From contig JAGHUU010000203.1 in NCBI GenBank assembly GCA_018064695.1, forward strand, positions 1-5,089: a stretch of 5,089 nucleotides of DNA, written 5' to 3'. Under the pieces are notes generated by a model, which saw only the letters and a list, made by a program, of their open reading frames with translations, was not told the DNA's origin and ran no database searches. Shown here in pieces: positions 1-4,527 of this stretch (positions are counted from its first letter, which is position 1; each line of letters begins with the position of its first letter). A program made the position numbers and the translations under genes. This DNA comes from Candidatus Blautia equi (GTDB lineage Bacteria; Bacillota; Clostridia; Lachnospirales; Lachnospiraceae).

Positions 1-290
1 CCGGTGGAAAGCAGCGCATCCAGCCGGTTGATCTCCTCCACCGCTTCTTCCACTGCCTTTTCTCCATTCTTTCCGTATGCGGTCAGGGTCATGATGGTGT
101 CCATGGCAAAGATCTGTCTTTCGCAAACCGTATCTGCTTTTGCGCCGGATTTCCAGCTGAAATCTACGGAGGAAACGTCCTTTAATACAAAGGTCTGCCA
201 AAGACACCCGCCTACAAGCACTCCAACCATCCCCAAAACAATCCAAAGTCCCCAGTTTCTTTTCATATATATATCCATCGCTTTCGTCAT
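1..290 (-). CDS. apbE: FAD:protein FMN transferase (ApbE family lipoprotein), N-terminal part, cut by the window edge
   Basis: ApbE enzymes cleave FAD and attach FMN to a Thr or Ser of target proteins, including RnfD and RnfG, on the outer face of the membrane. About 96 codons are visible and the frame is open to the left edge. The N terminus is a lipoprotein signal: MKRNWGLW, a hydrophobic stretch, then a VGGC lipobox (Cys29 counting from the ATG at 290). It is followed by the ApbE N-terminal signature: FAMDTIMTLTAYG (residues about 61-73), an acidic helix, then EINRLDALLST. Three in-frame ATGs are possible, at 290, 278 and 266. An in-frame TGA at 294-296 excludes anything longer. None has a clear Shine-Dalgarno; the ATG at 266 gives the most typical signal peptide. 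It is co-oriented with the rnf genes but about 590 bases beyond rnfB and past a terminator, so it is probably its own transcription unit. The family call is fairly sure; the start is not. Confidence 0.85.
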   Translation of the reverse strand, partial: MTKAMDIYMKRNWGLWIVLGMVGVLVGGCLWQTFVLKDVSSVDFSWKSGAKADTVCERQIFAMDTIMTLTAYGKNGEKAVEEAVEEINRLDALLST

Positions 291-305
291 TACTCATTTC
301 GTAAG

Positions 306-334
306 ATTATACCCTCATCTTTACGCTCCTGCAA
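306..334 (-). promoter_or_regulatory. Possible sigma-A type promoter of apbE
   Basis: On the minus strand a perfect TATAAT (306-311) lies 17 bases downstream of TTGCAG (329-334). The spacing is ideal, but the -35 matches TTGACA at only three of six positions. Transcription would start near 299, giving a leader of roughly 9 to 33 bases depending on which apbE ATG is used. The position directly in front of apbE and beyond the rnf terminator supports the call. No operator is evident. Confidence 0.45.
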
Positions 335-348
335 GAATAAAAGACCCC

Positions 349-365
349 AGGGGGCTCCGCCCCCT
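349..365. repeat. GC-rich short palindrome, first of three related copies
   Basis: AGGGGGC-TCC-GCCCCCT is a perfect 7-bp stem with a 3-base loop. Close relatives occur at 381-397 (AGGGGGC-TCT-GCCCCCT) and 453-469. They resemble short GC-rich intergenic palindromes that are widespread in clostridial genomes; that comparison is from memory, not from a search. A C-rich stretch and a T run (375-379) follow on the plus strand, but the geometry is not a good terminator. Confidence 0.6.
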
Positions 366-381
366 CTCCCCCTGTTTTTAA

Positions 382-446
382 GGGGGCTCTGCCCCCTAAC
401 CCCCGGACTTTGGCCCCACCCACCCGCCCTTCCACTTCTGTATAAC
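382..446. repeat. Intergenic tandem repeat, copy 1 (GC-rich palindrome plus 19-base core)
   Basis: The first 44 bases (382-425) match 454-497 with only four substitutions. Both copies then run into the core CCCTTCCACTTCTGTATAA (427-445 here). Copy 1 has four extra bases before the core compared with copy 2. The order is palindrome, C-rich tract, core. Six-frame translation gives Gly/Arg/Pro-rich peptides on the minus strand that merely reflect the repeat. Confidence 0.8.
414..429 (-). other. G-quadruplex motif
   Basis: The minus strand reads GGGCGGGTGGGTGGGG: four G-runs joined by single-base loops, the arrangement known to form very stable parallel quadruplexes. It lies inside repeat copy 1, about 100 bases upstream of the putative apbE promoter and on the strand that is the coding strand for apbE. 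Copy 2 lacks the fourth run because of the four-base difference. Folding in the cell is inferred. Confidence 0.6.
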
Positions 447-453
447 GTAGCCT

Positions 454-523
454 GGGGGCTCCGCCCCCTGACCCCCGGGCTGTGGCCCCACCCACCCTTC
501 CACTTCTGTATAATACAACCAGT
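454..523. repeat. Intergenic tandem repeat, copy 2
   Basis: This is the second copy of the palindrome + C-rich tract + core unit, offset by 72 bases at its left end and 68 bases at its core (core 495-513). After the core it continues to AACCAGT (517-523), a sequence also found just after the third core at 606-612, so the unit extends past the core in copies 2 and 3. Confidence 0.8.
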
Positions 524-584
524 TGCCACCACCACTTCGTCCCAAAGTAATAGCAATCCCTCTCTCCAGAAAAGAGCTCACTCG

Positions 585-612
585 CCCTTCCACTTCTGTA
601 TAACTAACCAGT
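585..612. repeat. Isolated third copy of the 19-base repeat core
   Basis: CCCTTCCACTTCTGTATAA (585-603) is identical to the cores at 427-445 and 495-513 and, like copy 2, is followed by AACCAGT. The GC-rich palindrome that precedes the other two copies is absent. The sequence between (524-584) shows no gene and no other repeat that I can see. Confidence 0.75.
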
Positions 613-642
613 CTCCTCTCACTAGTTCATTGCCAGAAGTCA

Positions 643-802
643 GGGCTGAGCAATATAGGTATGGTTTGTCTGCTTCATAGCGGGTGCGGCAGGGGGATTT
701 GTTTGTCAATGGCGTACATCGCCAGATGTACGACAGTGGCAAACAAATCCCCCTGTTGAATCCGTTATGCGGCAGACAAACCATACCTATATTGTTCAGC
801 CC
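643..802. repeat. 160-base near-perfect palindrome (fold-back element)
   Basis: Bases 643-720 pair with 725-802 around a 4-base loop (GCCA), with no bulges. Of 78 positions, 67 are Watson-Crick pairs, 7 are G-U (read as plus-strand RNA) and 4 are mismatches (675/770, 686/759, 709/736, 712/733). The longest unbroken parts are the outer 31 positions (one wobble) and 690-705 with 740-755. The pairing stops abruptly at both ends. I see no clear target-site duplication and no coding capacity. It lies beyond the rnf terminator, so it is not needed to end the rnf transcript. A MITE-like non-autonomous element or a structured RNA are both possible; I do not recognise the family. Confidence 0.85.
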
Positions 803-816
803 GTCCGTCTTATATC

Positions 817-860
817 AAAAAAGAAGGATACAAAGAACTCTCGTCCTCCATATCCTTCTT
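817..860 (-). terminator. Intrinsic terminator of the rnf operon
   Basis: On the minus strand an 18-bp stem (860-843 with 838-821) is capped by a GAGA tetraloop of the GNRA class and runs directly into a U-tract (UUUUUU counting the last two stem bases). The outer 10 bp (AAGAAGGATA with TATCCTTCTT) are perfect; the inner 8 bp hold four Watson-Crick and four G-U pairs. It begins 22 bases after the rnfB stop codon. The wobbles work only in the minus-strand RNA, which agrees with its use for leftward transcription. Confidence 0.85.
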
Positions 861-881
861 ATCGTCATAAATATCTATAGC

Positions 882-1673
882 TTATCCAAGCGTCCGAATA
901 ATCTTCACCGGACACTTCTCTGCGCACTTACCGCAGCCGGTACACTTATCATAATCGATATGTGCAATATTATCATCCACAGTAATAGCCTCATTCTCGC
1001 ACTGCTTAGTGCAAAGCTTACATCCAATACAACCTGCGGAGCAAACCTTCTTAACAGCCGGGCCCTTATCCGTGTTGGCGCAGCGAACCGCGATCTTCTT
1101 ATCCTCTCTGATCAGCTCAATCAGCCCCTTAGGACAAGCCTTCACACACTGTCCGCATCCGATACATTTCGCGCGGTCAACAACCGCAACACCGTTCACT
1201 ACATGAATAGCATCCTGAGTACAAGCAGTTACACAGGAACCATATCCGTAGCATCCGGAGTCACACTGCCATACAGAAATGCCTGAAAGAGCAGCTGCAC
1301 GGCAATCCTTAATACCTACATAATTACACTTCTGAGAAGTATGCTCGCAGTCACCTGCACATTTAACAAAAGCGACCTTCTTAACTGCAGTCAGAGACTT
1401 CATACCCATGATCTCACTGATCTTATCAACCATAGACTGTCCGCCTACAGGACACGCATTTACATGCGCCTCACCCTTAGCGATAGCAGCAGCTACAGCA
1501 TCACAGCCTGCAAAACCACAGGCACCACAGTTATTACCGGGAAGACACTCACGAACAGCAACTTCCTTAGGGTCTACCTCAACAGCAAACTTCTTACCTA
1601 CAAACACCAGGGCGATTCCAATAAGAAGGCCGATGATGCCGACAACGATCGTTGCAATCACAATACCAGACAT
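882..1673 (-). CDS. rnfB: Rnf complex subunit B, ferredoxin-accepting iron-sulfur protein
   Basis: RnfB is the electron entry subunit: its cytoplasmic iron-sulfur domains accept electrons from reduced ferredoxin. The protein is 263 aa with 27 cysteines. An N-terminal membrane anchor (about 4-26) is followed by the RnfB-specific cluster motif CLPGNNCGACGFAGC (43-57) with C74. Next is a cysteine-rich middle region: C105, C109, C116, C124, then C137, C141, C147, C151. Then come three regular CxxCxxCxxxC motifs, at C170-C180, C215-C225 and C244-C254. The long multi-cluster form is typical of clostridial Rnf rather than of the shorter gammaproteobacterial RsxB. AAGGAGGAG (1679-1687) sits 5 bases before the ATG and overlaps the rnfA stop codon, which fixes the start. 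It is the last gene of the operon. Confidence 0.96.
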   Translation of the reverse strand: MSGIVIATIVVGIIGLLIGIALVFVGKKFAVEVDPKEVAVRECLPGNNCGACGFAGCDAVAAAIAKGEAHVNACPVGGQSMVDKISEIMGMKSLTAVKKVAFVKCAGDCEHTSQKCNYVGIKDCRAAALSGISVWQCDSGCYGYGSCVTACTQDAIHVVNGVAVVDRAKCIGCGQCVKACPKGLIELIREDKKIAVRCANTDKGPAVKKVCSAGCIGCKLCTKQCENEAITVDDNIAHIDYDKCTGCGKCAEKCPVKIIRTLG

Positions 1674-1685
1674 GCTTTCTCCTCC

Positions 1686-2264
1686 TTATAATGCCAGACC
1701 GCTGAATCCCATGAATGCGATGGACATCAGTGCTGCGCTGAGCATGACGATTGGAGCACCACGGAATGGAGCTGGGATAGCTTCCTCATCAATACGACTA
1801 CGAACACCGGCCAGCAGACAGATAGCCAGTGTATAACCTACAGCAGTACCAAAGCCTGCGAATACACTCTGAATAAAATTGTACTCATCCTGTACATTGG
1901 TAAGAGCCACACCGAGAACCGCACAGTTGGTGGTGATCAGTGGAAGGAAAATACCAAGAGCCTGATAGATAGCAGGAGAAGTCTTCTTAAGGAACATCTC
2001 AACCATCTGTACCAGAGCTGCAATAACCAGAATGAAGACGATAGTCTTCAGATATTCCAGATGCAGAGGAACCATAACAAAAGTATAAAGCAGGTTTGCA
2101 ACTGCAGAAGCGATGGTAATAACGAAGATTACCGCACCACCTAAGCTGGCAGAAGCCTTCAGCTGTTTGGATACACCAAGGAAGGAACAGATTCCAAGGA
2201 ACTGGCTCAGAACAACGTTGTTAATGAGCGCCATGGAAACAATGATCATAATTAACTCTTTCAT
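1686..2264 (-). CDS. rnfA: Rnf complex membrane subunit A
   Basis: RnfA pairs with RnfE in the membrane as an inverted-topology pair that holds an iron-sulfur centre between them and passes electrons across the bilayer. The 192-aa protein is of normal length and almost entirely hydrophobic, with about six membrane helices. Two family hallmarks are visible, each with one conserved cysteine: NNVVLSQFLGICSFLGVS (C26) and LGIFLPLITTNCAVLG (C114). The segment FRGAPIVMLSAALMSIAFMGF closes the protein as in homologues. The start codon overlaps the rnfE stop as TAATG, and the next gene, rnfB, begins 12 bases after its stop. Confidence 0.96.
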   Translation of the reverse strand: MKELIMIIVSMALINNVVLSQFLGICSFLGVSKQLKASASLGGAVIFVITIASAVANLLYTFVMVPLHLEYLKTIVFILVIAALVQMVEMFLKKTSPAIYQALGIFLPLITTNCAVLGVALTNVQDEYNFIQSVFAGFGTAVGYTLAICLLAGVRSRIDEEAIPAPFRGAPIVMLSAALMSIAFMGFSGLAL

Positions 2265-2281
2265 TATTTGTTCTCCTCCTT
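2262..2281 (-). promoter_or_regulatory. rnfE/rnfA junction: TAATG overlap with strong ribosome site
   Basis: The rnfE stop TAA (2264-2266) and rnfA start ATG (2262-2264) share one base. AAGGAGGAG (2273-2281), inside the last rnfE codons, stands 8 bases before the ATG. The arrangement points to translational coupling, which would favour equal amounts of the two partner subunits. Confidence 0.8.
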
Positions 2282-2944
2282 TCCTTCTTCATGGCAGGCT
2301 TTGTTACAGGTTGCACAGCAGCCGTCACAGCCTTCTACCATATCGTTCGCTCTGGTCTTGATGCTCAGAGCGTTCATAACAGCTACGATAAACGCAAGTA
2401 CCATAAATGCACCAGGAGCTTTGATGAAGATTCCGATTGGGTCGATGGACTTCGGAATGATCTGTGCGCCGAATGCGGTACCGGCACCCAGGAACTCACG
2501 GATGAGACCTGCGATGGTAAGAGCGATGGTAAATCCAAGACCCATTCCAATACCGTCAAATGCGGAAAGGATCGGGGTGCTCTTGGAAGCATATGCCTCT
2601 GCACGTCCAAGAATAATACAGTTAACAACGATCAGAGGAATATAAATACCCAGTGCACTGTAAAGTGCAGGGATATATGCCTGTGTAACCAACTCAACGA
2701 TCGTTACCAGAGAAGCTACGATAACGATGTATGCAGGAAGACGAACTTCGCCCGGAATCAGTTTACGCAGAGCAGAAATGATCATGTTTGATACAATCAG
2801 TACCACCATAGTGGAAACACCCATACCGAAACCGTTGGTTGCGGAGGTAGTAACCGCCAGAGTAGGACACATACCAAGCATCAATACCAGAACGGGGTTC
2901 TCTTTAATGACACCGTTATAGATTCGTTCCATATACTTATTCAT
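2264..2944 (-). CDS. rnfE: Rnf complex membrane subunit E, with a cysteine-rich C-terminal tail
   Basis: RnfE is the membrane partner of RnfA. The family core is clear: NPVLVLMLGMCPTLAVT (C26), LGIYIPLIVVNCIILGRAEA (C109) and the FDGIGMGLGFT segment (129-139), with about six membrane helices. C26 and C109 are the expected ligands of the centre shared with RnfA. After the last helix (about 177-193) the chain continues as a charged, cytoplasmic tail with CDGCCATCNKAC (C206, C209, C210, C213, C217) ending in a Glu/Lys-rich stretch. At 226 aa it is somewhat longer than the bare membrane core seen in RnfA. AAGGAGGGGG (2951-2960) lies 6 bases before the ATG and overlaps the upstream stop codon, which supports this start. 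Confidence 0.96.
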   Translation of the reverse strand: MNKYMERIYNGVIKENPVLVLMLGMCPTLAVTTSATNGFGMGVSTMVVLIVSNMIISALRKLIPGEVRLPAYIVIVASLVTIVELVTQAYIPALYSALGIYIPLIVVNCIILGRAEAYASKSTPILSAFDGIGMGLGFTIALTIAGLIREFLGAGTAFGAQIIPKSIDPIGIFIKAPGAFMVLAFIVAVMNALSIKTRANDMVEGCDGCCATCNKACHEEGKEENK

Positions 2945-2958
2945 AACGTTCCCCCTCC

Positions 2959-4521
2959 TTATTTCATGTATGCGTTAAAGAAATCAAGTGCTGCATTGAC
3001 TGCGTTTACAACTGCACCGGAAGTTACGGAAGCACCGGATACACTGTTGATCTCCTCAGCAGATGCTGCGCCGCCGGCTTTGTTCAGAGTGAACTGAGCC
3101 ACATTGCGTCCGTTGAACTGATCCTTAAACTCAGGATCGCCGCACTTCATACCCATACCGGCTGTCTCGTGAAGCTCGGTAAACTCGATGCTGTTGATAG
3201 CACCGTCAGCTGCAAAACCTACGGAAACGCCTACGGTTCCGTCGAAACCGTCGTTGGAGCTTGCTGCTACTACATAGCCTGCGATCTCGCCTGCTGCGTC
3301 TTTCGCAACATAAGCCTCATTGATGAATACTTTTCCGAAATCAGTTCCGTATACTGCACCGTCCAGATCAGCGATAGCTGTCTCAGCTGCCTCTACTACG
3401 TCGAAGCTCTCTGCGCCAGGAACTACTGCTTTATAAGAAGCTGCCTTAGCAAGACGCTGCTGCTCTTCGATGGTATCTTTGGTCATGTTGTAGATACCGC
3501 TCAGTGCCACACCTGCGATGAGGGTGATCACACAGAGAACAACTGCGGATTTTGGAACTGCAGGAACGTTTTTCTTTTCCTTGCTGTTGCCAACCATAGC
3601 GTTTGCACGGTAGCCGTATGGCTTAGGTACAACCACCATATCGATCATTGGGGTAACAAGGTTGGAAATAATAATTGCGTAGCTTACGGAGTCTGCTGCA
3701 CTTCCCATGGTACGGAAGAGTCCGGAGAGAATACCAACTACGCAGCCGTAAATGATCTGTCCCATGGAAGATACAGGGGAGGTTACAGGATCGGTAGCCA
3801 TGAAGAAGGCACCCATGATCACACCACCGCCGCAGATGTGAGCCAGAATAAATACAGGGTCAAATCCATGTCCGCCAAAGAGTGCTACGAACAGGGAGAA
3901 GGATACGATTACGGAGAGAGGAATCTCATAAGTGATTCCGCCAACTACCAGAAGGTAGATGCCACCGATCAGAAGTCCAAGGATGGAGCATCCAAGAACA
4001 CCGTTGGTGCATCCGAGGAACATATCCCATACGTTAACTGCTGCACCGTTTGCGATGTCAACCAGTGGGGTTGGTCCGGTAACGCCGTCTAAAGCGTAGT
4101 TGGTAACCGCACCACTGAAGGAGATCAGAAGGAAGCAGCGACCTGCAAGTGCAGGGTTCATAAAGTTCTTTCCAAGTCCGCCAAAGAGGCATTTTGCGAT
4201 AACGATGGCAAATAAGCTTCCTGCGAATGGAATATAAAGCGGAACGCTGGCCGGAAGGCAGAGAGCCAGGAGAAGACCTGTAACGATTGCACTTCCGTCT
4301 CTGGTTGTATTAGCCTTTCCGGTGATGTAATCAAATACATACTCGGAGAGAACCGCAGTCACAATGGCCATAGCCACTACTAAAAATGCATGGAATCCAA
4401 AATGATAAATGCCGAAGAATGTAGCAGGCATCAGGGAAAGGATCACATCATACATAACACCGCCGGTGCTGAGTTTGCTTCTGACATGCGGGCTGGAAGA
4501 AACATTATATAAATTACTCAT
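2959..4521 (-). CDS. Fused Rnf subunits D and G (RnfD-RnfG), two flavin-binding modules in one chain
   Basis: A single 520-aa frame holds two Rnf subunits that are usually separate. Residues 1 to about 308 are RnfD: SSSPHVRSK near the start, TRDGSAIVTGLLLALCLP (73-90), GKNFMNPALAGRCFL (117-131), the flavin-attachment region DGVTGPTPL (145-153, acceptor T151) and FMATDPVTSPV (240-250), with about ten membrane helices. A Lys-rich linker (about 309-324) leads to one more helix (about 325-345) and an extracytoplasmic RnfG domain with HETAGMG (451-457) and the FMN-attachment region NSVSGASVTS (492-501, acceptor S498). RnfD and RnfG carry covalent FMN and relay electrons across the membrane. The internal M309 has no Shine-Dalgarno in front of it, so separate RnfG synthesis is unlikely. 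The topology fits: RnfD should end in the cytoplasm, where RnfG starts. The start follows AAGGGGG (4531-4537) and lies 6 bases after the rnfC stop. Confidence 0.95.
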   Translation of the reverse strand: MSNLYNVSSSPHVRSKLSTGGVMYDVILSLMPATFFGIYHFGFHAFLVVAMAIVTAVLSEYVFDYITGKANTTRDGSAIVTGLLLALCLPASVPLYIPFAGSLFAIVIAKCLFGGLGKNFMNPALAGRCFLLISFSGAVTNYALDGVTGPTPLVDIANGAAVNVWDMFLGCTNGVLGCSILGLLIGGIYLLVVGGITYEIPLSVIVSFSLFVALFGGHGFDPVFILAHICGGGVIMGAFFMATDPVTSPVSSMGQIIYGCVVGILSGLFRTMGSAADSVSYAIIISNLVTPMIDMVVVPKPYGYRANAMVGNSKEKKNVPAVPKSAVVLCVITLIAGVALSGIYNMTKDTIEEQQRLAKAASYKAVVPGAESFDVVEAAETAIADLDGAVYGTDFGKVFINEAYVAKDAAGEIAGYVVAASSNDGFDGTVGVSVGFAADGAINSIEFTELHETAGMGMKCGDPEFKDQFNGRNVAQFTLNKAGGAASAEEINSVSGASVTSGAVVNAVNAALDFFNAYMK

Positions 4522-4527
4522 TTCTCT

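Noticed and set aside
347..380. Plus-strand terminator made of the first GC-rich palindrome and the T run at 375-379
   Set aside because: The T run is separated from the stem by about nine C-rich bases, and no plus-strand gene precedes it.
4..381. 125-aa plus-strand open frame at the left edge
   Set aside because: It is the shadow of apbE, whose minus-strand translation has a lipobox and the ApbE signature. The plus-strand product is Ser/Pro-rich with no recognisable features.
495..514. TATAAT at the end of the repeat core (509-514) as a rightward promoter
   Set aside because: No -35 element stands at the right distance (the region is C-rich), and the other two copies read TATAAC. No gene follows on the plus strand.
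290..556. Gly/Arg/Pro-rich minus-strand open frames (also 307-495 and 396-593)
   Set aside because: The composition and internal repetition come straight from the GC-rich DNA repeat. The same repeat is read in three different frames by the three candidates, so no frame is preserved.
427..603. Three 19-base cores as a CRISPR array
   Set aside because: Core spacing is irregular (68 and 90 bases from start to start). The intervening sequence is itself repeated between copies rather than unique, and no cas gene is present.
643..802. Palindrome as the rnf operon terminator
   Set aside because: A complete intrinsic terminator already lies at 817-860, closer to rnfB, and the palindrome has no U-tract at its end on the minus strand.
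684..1286. 200-aa plus-strand open frame from the palindrome into rnfB
   Set aside because: It is antisense to rnfB over most of its length, crosses the palindrome and the terminator, and has no family resemblance.
3169..4092. 307-aa plus-strand open frame opposite rnfD-rnfG
   Set aside because: It is antisense to a clearly conserved gene, rich in Cys/Tyr/Asn with no recognisable domain, and has no ribosome site. It is open only because of the codon use of the opposite strand.
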